From Deltaproteobacteria bacterium (GTDB taxonomy: Bacteria; Desulfobacterota; Syntrophia; Syntrophales; Smithellaceae), in NCBI GenBank assembly GCA_022710585.1, contig JAKLGV010000008.1, forward strand, positions 1 through 64,000: 64,000 nucleotides of DNA. Direction: 5' to 3'. The notes under the pieces are model-generated. The model did not search any database. It saw nothing but the letters and a program-made list of their open reading frames with translations, and was not told the origin of the DNA. Position numbers and translations under genes: made by a program. Positions 33,360-41,478 of this stretch are shown here, piece after piece. Each line of letters starts with the position of its first letter. Positions within the stretch are counted from its first letter, which is position 1.

Positions 33360-34418
33360 TTAATCCCTTTTGTCGCATATTTTGCTGATCACATTGGCCA
33401 GTTCCGCGGGTGTGGGAACGGCGCCGCCGGGCCGTCCGTGAAATTCCACATCGGCATAGCCCTGCAAAGCCAGACGGACATCTTCCAGCATCTGGCCGGT
33501 GCTCATTTCAAAAACAATGAATTTCTTCACCTGCGCCGCCAGAGATCTTAACTGCATTTCCGGGAAAGGCCAAAGAGAGATCGGGCGGAAAAGACCGAGT
33601 TTGAGATTATGTTCCCGCAATCTTTTGATGGCACCCTTGGCGATGCGGGCAGCCGTTCCATAGGCCACAATCACCGCCTCGGCATCAGCAATCCGGTGCT
33701 CCTCAAAACGGGGCTCATTTTTCTTAATGATTTCGTATTTACGGAACAGTTTCCAATTGTGTTCTTCACTGTCAATCGGATCGAGAAGGAGTCCGCGAAT
33801 GAATTTGCTTTTGCCATCCCCGGCTCCTCGAAGCATAAATTTTTCGTTGTAATGGCGCGGTTTGGGTTTTTTAAAAATCACCGGTTCCATCATCTGTCCC
33901 ATCATGCCGTCGGCCAGAATCATCACCGGCGTTCTGTATTTGTCGGCCAGATCAAAAGCGTCCATCGTCAAATCGGCCAATTCCTGGCCGCTCGCAGGCG
34001 CCAGAACGATGGTCCGGTAATCGCCGTGACCGCCGCCGCGGGTCGCCTGAAAATAATCACCCTGAGAGGGGCGGATATTGCCCAATCCGGGACCGCCGCG
34101 CATAATATTGACAATGATGCCGGGCAGTTCGCATGCCGCCATCGAGGAGATGCCTTCCTGTTTCAGGGATATGCCCGGACTGGACGAAGAGGTCATCACC
34201 CTAATTCCGGCCGCGCTGGCCCCCGCAATCATATTGATCGCCGCGATTTCACTTTCCGACTGAATGAAAACGCCTCCTTCGGCGTTGCGGATATGCTCGG
34301 CCATATATTCCGTCAGTTCGTTCTGCGGCGTAATGGGATAGCCTGCGTAAAAACGGCAGCCGGCACGAATCGCCGCCTCACCGATAACAAAATTTCCCGA
34401 CATTAATACTTTATTCAC
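33360..34418 (-). CDS. korA: 2-oxoacid:ferredoxin oxidoreductase, alpha subunit
   Basis: A 352-residue alpha subunit. It has GNFVIGEAAIRAGCRFYAGYPITPQNELTEYMAEH near the start (YPITP binds the pyrophosphate side), QSESEIAAINMIAGASAAGIRVMTSSSSPGISL, and a C-terminal domain II with LRPISLWPFPE-like GLFRPISLWPFPEMQL. In fermenting amino acids or as a syntrophic oxidiser the complex yields acyl-CoA, CO2 and reduced ferredoxin. It overlaps the delta-subunit gene by 8 bases. Confidence 0.92.
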   Translation of the reverse strand: MNKVLMSGNFVIGEAAIRAGCRFYAGYPITPQNELTEYMAEHIRNAEGGVFIQSESEIAAINMIAGASAAGIRVMTSSSSPGISLKQEGISSMAACELPGIIVNIMRGGPGLGNIRPSQGDYFQATRGGGHGDYRTIVLAPASGQELADLTMDAFDLADKYRTPVMILADGMMGQMMEPVIFKKPKPRHYNEKFMLRGAGDGKSKFIRGLLLDPIDSEEHNWKLFRKYEIIKKNEPRFEEHRIADAEAVIVAYGTAARIAKGAIKRLREHNLKLGLFRPISLWPFPEMQLRSLAAQVKKFIVFEMSTGQMLEDVRLALQGYADVEFHGRPGGAVPTPAELANVISKICDKRD

Positions 34419-34620
34419 GGTATACCTCGATTGCTACTTCAGGACACATGGTGGCGCAGATGGCGCAGCCGTTGCATTCCTTTTCATCATCCGTGTCTAC
34501 AGGCCGATATCCCTGCGCGTTGTATTCCTTGGACTGGATGATGTGATCCTTGGGGCAAAAATGAACACAGAGCAGACATTCCTTGCAAAGCTCCTTTTTT
34601 ATGATAATGCGTCCCTTCAA
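34411..34620 (-). CDS. korD: 2-oxoacid:ferredoxin oxidoreductase, delta (2x4Fe-4S) subunit
   Basis: A 69-residue ferredoxin-like subunit with two cluster motifs, CKECLLCVHFCP and CNGCAICATMCP, each CxxCxxCxxxCP. It carries electrons from the TPP subunit to soluble ferredoxin. Translation begins at a TTG (34620) behind AGGTG. It is the first gene of the operon, with promoter at 34692-34720. Confidence 0.92.
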   Translation of the reverse strand: MKGRIIIKKELCKECLLCVHFCPKDHIIQSKEYNAQGYRPVDTDDEKECNGCAICATMCPEVAIEVYRE

Positions 34621-34691
34621 AATATCACCTGTATACGATAAATTATTCTTGGTTATAAAAACTTCACATCTTAACTTTTTTTAGAACGAGG

Positions 34692-34720
34692 TATTTTGCT
34701 CATAATGATGAGAAAGTCAA
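34692..34720 (-). promoter_or_regulatory. Promoter of the oxidoreductase operon with palindromic spacer
   Basis: On the minus strand TTGACT (34720-34715) and AAAATA (34697-34692) are 17 bases apart. The spacer contains CTCAT-N4-ATGAG, a likely operator that would block or bend between the boxes. A further hairpin-like CACACC-GGG-GGTGTG lies upstream at about 34757-34771. Confidence 0.45.
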
Positions 34721-34814
34721 GCATTTTAACAATTATCTTGTTCAGGATAGATTCACACCGGGGGTGTGGAATTCAACATACGCTTTCGTGGAGCCAATAT
34801 CGAAATCTTATCCT

Positions 34815-35366
34815 TCAATGTAAAGAAGAACTTGTTGATGCATCTTTTGCGCTGTCACTCGGTGGCGGACGATAGCCGCCGGACTTCCTTTTTTTCGGCA
34901 TTTCCGCTGATGAAGCGGGAATGTTGACGGTTTCCACTGACGAAGCAGGAGGAATATTGACGGGCGCTGCGATTGAATTTCTATAGGGTTCTGATGGCGA
35001 TCGTGATGAACTGACAGGCAAACCATCACCTGTATTGCGGCCTCTTTCATTTAATTCATTGTCAGGATTATCAGCGCCTCTTTTACTTGATGATGAAATT
35101 CCGACTTGATTACCCGGATGTTCATCAGGTGATGGTTGATTGTCGCTGTTTGGGTTGATTTGCAAATCATAACCTTGCTGCTGATCTTTTTTCTGAAATG
35201 TCATATCAGCAGAAAAATCCTTTGGCACACATTTTGTCATTCCATCTTGCGGATTACTCGTGATGATGGGATTACCATCAAGGTCAGTGCATGTATATAA
35301 TGTGGCGGCAAAAGTAGTGCTTGCTAGAGCCAACAGAAAGAATAACATTAAAACTATTTTTCTCAT
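34815..35366 (-). CDS. Exported DUF4124-like protein with low-complexity tail
   Basis: A 183-residue secreted protein. Residues 1-20 are a signal peptide (MRKIVLMLFFLLALASTTFA, cleaved after AxA-like TFA). The next 30 residues, TLYTCTDLDGNPIITSNPQDGMTKC, match the DUF4124 pattern of a Tyr-x-Cys-x-Asp-x-x-Gly strand followed by a second Cys, probably a disulfide. The remaining 130 residues are disordered, rich in Ser, Pro, Asn and Lys. It is monocistronic with ribosome site GGAG. Role unknown; many DUF4124 proteins are periplasmic. Confidence 0.7.
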   Translation of the reverse strand: MRKIVLMLFFLLALASTTFAATLYTCTDLDGNPIITSNPQDGMTKCVPKDFSADMTFQKKDQQQGYDLQINPNSDNQPSPDEHPGNQVGISSSSKRGADNPDNELNERGRNTGDGLPVSSSRSPSEPYRNSIAAPVNIPPASSVETVNIPASSAEMPKKRKSGGYRPPPSDSAKDASTSSSLH

Positions 35367-35572
35367 TTTGTTCTCCTTTCCATCAAAACAACGTCACCTT
35401 TTTCAAGGCGAGCGATACGAACATCGGCAACCTGACTATTCGGGATGAATGTATCTCAAATCATTTTTTATGATAATTTTAACACGATATCAAATTGAAA
35501 TCTACATTGAAATCATATGCTGAATCTGTTATAGTCAAAAATACAAAAAAATCCATTATAAAGGAATTCGCT

Positions 35573-35776
35573 ATGAAACAATGTCTGAATTGCGGAAAAC
35601 AGCTTCAGGATAGTACAACAAAGTGTTTTTTCTGTGGTGCAGATGCTGATCAGTTACCGCAACCGCAGCAGAATGGTCTGGCAGGAATATGGAAAAAGAA
35701 TAGGGATATGGTCATCCTGGTCCTTATCCTCATTTTTTTAGTTATCGGGTTCCTGGTTAAAAACATTTTAAAATAA
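35573..35776 (+). CDS. Small zinc-ribbon membrane protein
   Basis: A 67-residue protein with an N-terminal zinc ribbon (CLNCGKQ...CFFCG, two CxxC pairs) and one C-terminal membrane helix (MVILVLILIFLVIGFLV). The ATG at 35573 is preceded by AAAGGAA at the right distance and makes the ribbon start at residue 4; a longer frame from 35495 lacks a ribosome site. Together with the convergent zinc-ribbon/TPR protein next door it suggests a pair of related membrane-anchored proteins. Function unknown. Confidence 0.65.
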   Translation: MKQCLNCGKQLQDSTTKCFFCGADADQLPQPQQNGLAGIWKKNRDMVILVLILIFLVIGFLVKNILK

Positions 35777-35839
35777 TTTATACAATTTATCTCAGACAAA
35801 ACGAAAAAAACGGGCAATGCCATATCCATCCTGATTAAG

Positions 35840-36661
35840 TTATTGGCACTTTCCTCCATTTTTTGCATTCTGCAAGCCTGAACAAATTCCCAGGTCACAA
35901 GCTTTCTGCAAATCCCTGCACGCAAGCTCTTTTTCACCTTTCATCAAATAAGCATTTCCTCTATTGAGGAGTGCATTGCCGAAATCCGGATTGATCAGGA
36001 TTGCTTGATTGTAGTCCTCCATGGCTTGATTATGCTGGCCAAGGCGTTCATAAACGACTCCTCTGTTTCCATATGCATCAGCATAATCCGGTTTTAAACG
36101 TATGGCTTCGTTATATTCCTCTATGGCACGTTGATAATCACCGATGTCATGATAAACATTTCCTCTGTTGTTATAAGCCTTTGCAAGATCAGGTTTTATT
36201 TTAATGGCTTCGTCCAAGTATTCAATGGCTTTCTGTGGATCAGTACATTTTCCGCTGGAGCACAGGGCATAAGCCTTATTCAATAAATCATTGACGGCAT
36301 TCGATGTCTTGACGGATTCCGGCATTTGGGCAGGCGGTATTGCCGATTGAGCGCGAACATCAACTTTGGGCGATTCATTGATTTCTTTTTTTCCCCCGCT
36401 GATCATATTTTTGTCCGGTCTTTGTAAAATAAAAATCAACAAGAAAACAACCATTGCGATGATGATCAGTTTATACTCCTTGAGAATATTTATTATTTTT
36501 TTCTGCAATTCATCAGATTCCGCCTGACTTTGTTGCTTTTCAGTGGATGGAACAGATGTCTTTTTCCTGGGCGTCGGTTCCAGGTCCAGCCATTCATGGC
36601 AATGACGACATTGAATAACCTCATCGATATTCGATTCGCCGCAAAAAGGACATATTTTCAT
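35840..36661 (-). CDS. Zinc-ribbon, membrane-anchored TPR protein
   Basis: A 273-residue protein. Residues 4-24 hold a zinc ribbon (CPFCGESNIDEVIQCRHCHEWLDLEP), about 65-80 one membrane helix (LIIIAMVVFLLIFIL), and about 115-262 TPR units of the canonical kind (AKAYNNRGNVYHDIGDYQRAIEEYNEAIRLKPDYADAYGNRG). The C-terminus has Cys residues (CRDLQKACDLGIC...CQ) like Sel1/TPR proteins that stabilise repeats by disulfides. The ribbon should face the cytoplasm and the TPRs the outside. Partners are unknown. Confidence 0.8.
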   Translation of the reverse strand: MKICPFCGESNIDEVIQCRHCHEWLDLEPTPRKKTSVPSTEKQQSQAESDELQKKIINILKEYKLIIIAMVVFLLIFILQRPDKNMISGGKKEINESPKVDVRAQSAIPPAQMPESVKTSNAVNDLLNKAYALCSSGKCTDPQKAIEYLDEAIKIKPDLAKAYNNRGNVYHDIGDYQRAIEEYNEAIRLKPDYADAYGNRGVVYERLGQHNQAMEDYNQAILINPDFGNALLNRGNAYLMKGEKELACRDLQKACDLGICSGLQNAKNGGKCQ

Positions 36662-36859
36662 TACTTCATCCTCTCCATTATATTAATGTATGATTCTTTT
36701 TTTATTATACCATAAACTATTTTTTTGTTTCTCAACTATTTTTGATGGTGTCTATAGTTTTATTTTTTACCGACAGGCTCAGCGATAAAAGACTTTCATT
36801 GTCAGCTTGACTTTGATAGATATTTCCTGAATAAAATGAGTTCATCGATATCGTTAACT

Positions 36860-36890
36860 TATGTGTCACATATCACAATAATCGTGTGAT
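36860..36890 (+). promoter_or_regulatory. Two adjacent palindromes before the FAD oxidoreductase
   Basis: TATGTGTCACATA (36860-36872) is a perfect 13-base palindrome around a central T. Next to it ATCACA-N7-TGTGAT (36872-36890) is a second inverted repeat. Both use the GTG/CAC half-site vocabulary of CRP/FNR-type regulators, and the pair ends 22 bases before the start codon at 36913. Confidence 0.4.
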
Positions 36891-36912
36891 TATTTCAACC
36901 AGAGTCCCATAA

Positions 36913-38514
36913 ATGAAAGCTCTATTACTTGGCGGCATTAAACTAGATCTCGGTGAAACAGAGGATTTGCTGTTTGCCAAGGTTTCATCGGCTTTGCAGA
37001 TAAAAGCAGATGATATTGAAAATGTAGAAATTGTAAGAAAATCATTAGACGCCCGTCGGAACAGACCCCCGCAATTTGTTTATGTCTTAAAAATCGTAGT
37101 CGATAAAAAAATAAATTTACAGAGGGAATTCGACAAAGGGGTTCAGTTATTCGAGACGGAAAACATGCAGCAAATCCAGTTTAGACCGCCGGCATCGTCT
37201 CCCCGTCTGCCTGTTATCATTATCGGTAGCGGTCCGGCAGGTCTTTTTGCTTCGTATTTTCTTGCCCTGAGCGGTATTCCGTCATTAATTCTGGAAAGAG
37301 GTACACCGATAGAACAGAGAGTCAAAGACGTTGATCAATTCTGGCGGACAGGATTACTCAACAACCGGAGCAATGTTTTTTTCGGTGAAGGAGGAGCCGG
37401 AACATTCTCTGACGGCAAATTGACTGCCCGCTCAAAAAATCCCTGCCGGCAATGGGTGAAAAAAATTTTGGTCGACATGGGGGCGTCTCCCGACATTCTC
37501 ATTGACGCTAAACCTCATATTGGCACGGATAAACTACGACAGATAATTGTTCATTTAAGAAACAAACTCATCCATATGGGTTGCCGAATCGAATTCAATG
37601 CCCAGGTGACCGACTTCGTCATTGCGCATGAAAAAATCAAAGCCATTGTCATCAATGACAAAGAAGAAATAAAAACCGATCATCTTATCCTGGCGATTGG
37701 CCAGAGCGCCGATGATACCTACGCAAAGCTTTTTGAGCGAGGTGTTGCCATGCAGGCCAAACCATTTGCCATGGGGCTTCGTATCGAACATCCCCAGGAA
37801 CTGATTAATGCCATTCAATATGGGAAATGGCGTCATCACCCGCAATTACCGCCGGCGGAATATTTCGTAAAAGCCTCTTTGCCGGAATGGAATCGATCCG
37901 TATATACTTTTTGCATGTGTCCGGGAGGTTCGGTGATCGGCTGCTCTGCTTTTCCCGGTACGATCATAACGAACGGGATGAGCAATGCCCGAAGATCAGG
38001 ACAATATGCCAACAGCGCCATTGTCGTGAATATTCGCACTGATGATTTCATGACGGATGAGAACCCTCTCGCCGGATTGACTTTTCGAAAAGTATGGGAG
38101 CGGAAAGCTTTTATGGAGGGGGGAAATAATTTTCATGCCCCCGCTCAAAAGACAGTTGATTTTCTTCACGGTAAAACAAGTGATGTTGCAGCACAGACAA
38201 GTTTTCTTCCGGGAGTTCAATCCGCAAATCTTCAGAATGTACTGCCTGAATTCGCAGTGAATGCTTTAAAGTCGGGGATTCGGGAATTCGACAAAAACAT
38301 GCATGGATTGTTTATTGAGCAATCGCTTCTAATAGGCGTTGAAACCCGGACATCTTCTCCTGTTCGGATCTGCCGCGGAAAAGACGGACAGAGCGTCAAT
38401 ATCAAGGGGATATATCCCTGCGGGGAAGGCGCCGGATATGCAGGCGGCATTATCAGTTCGGCGCTTGATGGCATCAGCGCCGCTCAAAATTTAATCAGTC
38501 ATCTGGCCGTTTGA
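36913..38514 (+). CDS. NAD(P)/FAD-dependent oxidoreductase of unknown substrate
   Basis: A 533-residue flavoprotein. An N-terminal domain of about 90 residues (KALLLGGIKLDLGETEDLL...SLDARRNRPPQFVYVLKI) precedes the FAD Rossmann site IIGSGPAGLFASYFLALSG at about 99-117. GEGGAGTFSDGKLTARS near 155 and YPCGEGAGYAGGIISSALDG near the C-terminus are hallmarks of the FAD-dependent dehydrogenase family COG2509-like, widespread in anaerobes but without a proven reaction. Length is normal. Two palindromes lie just upstream, so expression is probably controlled. It converges on ribD with an 18-base gap. Confidence 0.88.
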   Translation: MKALLLGGIKLDLGETEDLLFAKVSSALQIKADDIENVEIVRKSLDARRNRPPQFVYVLKIVVDKKINLQREFDKGVQLFETENMQQIQFRPPASSPRLPVIIIGSGPAGLFASYFLALSGIPSLILERGTPIEQRVKDVDQFWRTGLLNNRSNVFFGEGGAGTFSDGKLTARSKNPCRQWVKKILVDMGASPDILIDAKPHIGTDKLRQIIVHLRNKLIHMGCRIEFNAQVTDFVIAHEKIKAIVINDKEEIKTDHLILAIGQSADDTYAKLFERGVAMQAKPFAMGLRIEHPQELINAIQYGKWRHHPQLPPAEYFVKASLPEWNRSVYTFCMCPGGSVIGCSAFPGTIITNGMSNARRSGQYANSAIVVNIRTDDFMTDENPLAGLTFRKVWERKAFMEGGNNFHAPAQKTVDFLHGKTSDVAAQTSFLPGVQSANLQNVLPEFAVNALKSGIREFDKNMHGLFIEQSLLIGVETRTSSPVRICRGKDGQSVNIKGIYPCGEGAGYAGGIISSALDGISAAQNLISHLAV

Positions 38515-38532
38515 ATAAGATTTTCTCCGATG

Positions 38533-39621
38533 TCATGACATAAAACGACTGTCAATAATCACATCATCTCCGCGCCTGATGATTTTCTGAAATGATAATT
38601 GCTTAGCGGAAGCCAGATTGCTGATATGCAGATCGCCCACGGCTTCAATGCCGCTGCCGATAATTTTCGGAGCCACAACAGTAACCAATCGATTGGCCAG
38701 ATTATTTTTTAGCACGGACGTAATAATTTGAGATCCTCCTTCAACCAGCACGGATGATATTTTATTTTTCCCAAGCGTTTTAAACAAACTGATCAGATCA
38801 ACTTTCCCGTTTTTTTCCGCTTTGACGGTGATGATTTTTACACCCAGAGAGGCCACCTTCTTATATTGGGGATGGTTTCGTTTTTTAACCGTCGCGATAA
38901 GCGTCGGCGCGGACGTTTGATGATTAAAAATTTTGGCCTTCAGGGAAAGACTTAACTCCGAATCAACAATCACTCGCAGTGGATTTCTTCCCCGTACTAG
39001 CCGCACCGTGAGTTCAGGGTTGTCTTTGTCCACAGTTCCCCTGCCGACTAAAATAGCGTCATGGTCGGTTCTGAGTTGATGAGCAAACTTGAGAGAAGCC
39101 TGCGAGCTGATCCATTGAGAATTTCCTGTTGCCGTCGCAATACGGCCATCCAGAGTTTGAGCGTACTTGACCGTAACAAAGGGCATTCCTGTTTCCATAT
39201 AATGAAAAAATGCTTCATTGAGTTGTCGGCAATCATTTTCCAGAACGCCCGTTTTTACCTCAATGCCGTTGTTTTGAAGACAACAGACCCCCTCACGGCA
39301 AACCAGAGGATTGGTATCAATGGCGCCGATAACAACCCGTTTTATTTTGTTTTCAATGATGCTATTCACGCATGGAGGCGTTTTGCCTTCATGGCAACAC
39401 GGTTCCAATGTAACATACAGAGTAGACCCTGTTACATGGCCGCCTGCATCTTTGATTGCATTGATTTCGGCATGGTTTCCACCGAAACTCTGATGGTAAC
39501 CCTTACCGACGACCCGGCCGTTTTTGACGATCACAGCACCCACCATAGGATTGGGACTGACACGTCCGCGACCTTTGCGGGCAAGCCGAAGCGCCATCTT
39601 CATGTAGTATTCATCATTCAT
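38533..39621 (-). CDS. ribD: Bifunctional riboflavin biosynthesis deaminase/reductase
   Basis: A 362-residue RibD. Residues 1-145 form the zinc deaminase domain: H-A-E in NHAEINAIKDAGG and PCCHEGKTPPC (the HAE...PCxxxGxTPPC motif). The rest is the reductase domain (GRIATATGNSQWISS, DAILVGRGTVDKDNPELTVR, VLVEGGSQIITSVL). It carries out two steps after GTP cyclohydrolase II towards riboflavin. No other rib genes and no FMN-riboswitch-like sequence were seen upstream on the minus strand (39622-39800), so it is not part of a full rib operon here. Confidence 0.96.
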   Translation of the reverse strand: MNDEYYMKMALRLARKGRGRVSPNPMVGAVIVKNGRVVGKGYHQSFGGNHAEINAIKDAGGHVTGSTLYVTLEPCCHEGKTPPCVNSIIENKIKRVVIGAIDTNPLVCREGVCCLQNNGIEVKTGVLENDCRQLNEAFFHYMETGMPFVTVKYAQTLDGRIATATGNSQWISSQASLKFAHQLRTDHDAILVGRGTVDKDNPELTVRLVRGRNPLRVIVDSELSLSLKAKIFNHQTSAPTLIATVKKRNHPQYKKVASLGVKIITVKAEKNGKVDLISLFKTLGKNKISSVLVEGGSQIITSVLKNNLANRLVTVVAPKIIGSGIEAVGDLHISNLASAKQLSFQKIIRRGDDVIIDSRFMS

Positions 39622-39782
39622 AAGTGAATACTTACCTCATTACCTTTAAAATGCAAAGATATTTATTGTTTACCGGCGGGAGTTTATGATAAGAAAATAC
39701 CAAAACTGCTGCGGGAGGACAGATAAGGGCGGATACATTGAATTCCTGAAAATTCATTATGATTTTGCTTCAATAAATTCCC

Positions 39783-39811
39783 TTGACTTTGGCTGCTTTA
39801 AGATTTAAAGT
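39783..39811 (+). promoter_or_regulatory. Promoter driving the c-di-GMP riboswitch and pilD
   Basis: TTGACT (39783-39788) and TAAAGT (39806-39811) are 17 bases apart. Initiation would fall near 39818, just before the riboswitch core. From 39622 to 39782 I see nothing further. Confidence 0.45.
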
Positions 39812-39825
39812 ATAACCAAGCTTGA

Positions 39826-39910
39826 AAAGGGCAAACCGTTCTGAAAAGACGGGACGCAAAGTTACTGACCTAAGTCTTCGCAATAGGAGGATAGGGTGGC
39901 AGAACCGCCT
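39826..39910 (+). ncRNA. c-di-GMP-I (GEMM) riboswitch
   Basis: The strongly conserved core of the class I cyclic di-GMP riboswitch is present: AGGGCAAACC, a hairpin closed by CCGU/ACGG with a GAAA loop, then GGGACGCAAAG, CCUAA and, after a short second hairpin, AUAGGAGGAUAGGG and GCAGAACCGCC. This is the order and spacing of the Vibrio Vc2 example. It sits between a promoter at 39783-39811 and pilD, whose start is about 80 bases downstream. No run of T follows a hairpin, so control of translation is likelier than termination. Whether c-di-GMP turns the gene on or off cannot be read directly. Confidence 0.9.
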
Positions 39911-39987
39911 GGCAGCATCAGAGTAGTCCAGCAGTTCCGCGAAATCATCCCCGATTTATAAAGTAAATAAAGACAATATCCCGGTAA

Positions 39988-40758
39988 GTGAATATGCTTT
40001 TTTTAATGAACTGTTTTGCTTTTATTTTTGGCGCCGTCATCGGCAGTTTTCTGAATGTATGCATCTTTCGCCTGCCCGCGGAAACGTCAATCGTAAAGCC
40101 GTCATCCAGATGTCCTTATTGTCGGCATCCCATTCGTTATTATGACAACATTCCCATCATCAGTTACATTTTGCTCGGAGGTAAGTGCCGGGATTGCGGA
40201 GGTAAAATTTCATGGCGTTATCCGCTGGTGGAACTCATTACGGGCTTATTATCTTTATTGTTATTTATCAAATTCGGCCTGACTTTAAAATTTCTGGCTT
40301 TTTTCATTTTCACCGCTGTTTTAATCGTCATCACATTCATTGACCTGGATCATCAGATCATTCCTGATGTTCTGTCTCTTCCCGGAATCCCTCTTTTCTT
40401 TCTGGCCGCGGTTTTTATTGTCAAACTTCCCTGGATGGAAGCATTGTTGGGTTTATTAATCGGCGGAGGCGTGCTTCTGACCATAGCGCTGGTTTATGAA
40501 CTCATCTCAAAGCGCGAGGGCATGGGCGGCGGCGATATCAAACTGTTGGCGATGATCGGGGGATTTCTGGGATGGAAATCTTTGATTTTTCTTCTTTTGT
40601 TCAGTTCTTTTTCCGGAGCGATTATCGGTGTTGCGGCCATGATTATTAAAAAACAGGACACAAAATATGCGGTCCCGTTCGGCCCGTTTTTGTCCGCAGC
40701 CGCAGTGGCCTATATTTTCGCGGGAGATGCATTCATGAAATTTTTACTTCCGCAATAA
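39988..40758 (+). CDS. pilD: Type IV prepilin peptidase / N-methyltransferase
   Basis: A 256-residue multi-pass membrane aspartic peptidase that cuts the leader of type IV prepilins and methylates the new N-terminus. The cytoplasmic zinc loop is complete (CPYCRHPIRYYDNIPIISY...CRDCGGKISWRYPLVE), and both catalytic Asp motifs are seen: FIDLDHQIIPD and GMGGGDIKLLAMIGG. The start is a GTG at 39988 or ATG at 39994, with no clear ribosome site, which fits control by the riboswitch immediately upstream. The pilin-like genes it serves follow from 40987. Confidence 0.95.
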   Translation: MNMLFLMNCFAFIFGAVIGSFLNVCIFRLPAETSIVKPSSRCPYCRHPIRYYDNIPIISYILLGGKCRDCGGKISWRYPLVELITGLLSLLLFIKFGLTLKFLAFFIFTAVLIVITFIDLDHQIIPDVLSLPGIPLFFLAAVFIVKLPWMEALLGLLIGGGVLLTIALVYELISKREGMGGGDIKLLAMIGGFLGWKSLIFLLLFSSFSGAIIGVAAMIIKKQDTKYAVPFGPFLSAAAVAYIFAGDAFMKFLLPQ

Positions 40759-40933
40759 TGAATGATTAAAAAAATGGTGAAAATAACAGGGAAATATGGT
40801 TAAAAAAGGCAATACATTTATTTAAGTGAAAAGATAGACAGAATGGACCAGGCATTCTCAGGAAAAGAATATTGATTCAAAACAATTATGGAACGTTGCA
40901 ATACCGAGATTTATACTGAAGAAAGTTGTTTAA

Positions 40934-40950
40934 TGGCATATGAATTGCTT
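40934..40950 (+). promoter_or_regulatory. Sigma-54-type (-24/-12) promoter of the pilin-like operon
   Basis: TGGCAT-N5-TTGCTT at 40934-40950 fits the consensus TGGCAC-N5-TTGCW, with the invariant GG (40935-40936) and GC (40947-40948) exactly ten bases apart. Initiation would be near 40962, 25 bases before the fimT start. No enhancer-binding regulator is encoded in the window. Confidence 0.6.
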
Positions 40951-40986
40951 TAAGTATTAAAGATAAGCTGTTTTGTTGAGGTAAAT

Positions 40987-41478
40987 GTGAAGGTTGATAC
41001 AAAACAAGGATTTACACTGCTGGAGCTGTTGATCGTACTGGCGATTATTTCAATTGTCGGCGTCATTGCGTCTTATAATTGGAATCATTATGTTCGCAAC
41101 GCCGATCTGCGGACATTGACCAGAGAAATAACATCCGATATCGCGAAGCTGAAACAGTATGCCGCCAGGGATGAATTATGCTATCGGATCAGCATTTATA
41201 CGGCGTCAAACGGCAACAAATATACGCTTGAACGGGGCAATTCCGGAACTTGCGCCTCAGCCGCGTTTACCGTTTTGGAAACAAAAAGTCCCTCAACATT
41301 AGGTTTAAGGGATGGATTGAATATTACCAGCACGACCTATGGCGGTGATGACATAGAATTTCAAACGCGGGGAACAATTACAGCGGGAAGCGTCGTTTTA
41401 TCAAGCAGTACGGGATCCAATGCAACCATAACAAGCAATATGACGGGAAAAACATATGTTACGTATAATATGCGATAA
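40987..41478 (+). CDS. GspH/FimT-type pseudopilin
   Basis: A 163-residue minor pilin. The class III leader is short and the cleavage/methylation site is QG|FTLLELLIVLAIISIVGVIAS with Glu at +5, then the hydrophobic stalk. The C-terminal head is a beta-rich GspH-like domain (TSDIAKLKQYAARDELCYRISIYTASNGNKY). It begins at GTG 40987 behind GAGG and is the first gene of the operon fimT-pilV-pilW-pilX-pilY1, downstream of the sigma-54 element. It probably primes pilus assembly at the tip. Confidence 0.85.
   Translation: MKVDTKQGFTLLELLIVLAIISIVGVIASYNWNHYVRNADLRTLTREITSDIAKLKQYAARDELCYRISIYTASNGNKYTLERGNSGTCASAAFTVLETKSPSTLGLRDGLNITSTTYGGDDIEFQTRGTITAGSVVLSSSTGSNATITSNMTGKTYVTYNMR

Noticed and set aside
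39622..39800. FMN riboswitch before ribD
   Set aside because: The conserved core of an FMN (RFN) element is not present on the minus strand upstream of ribD.
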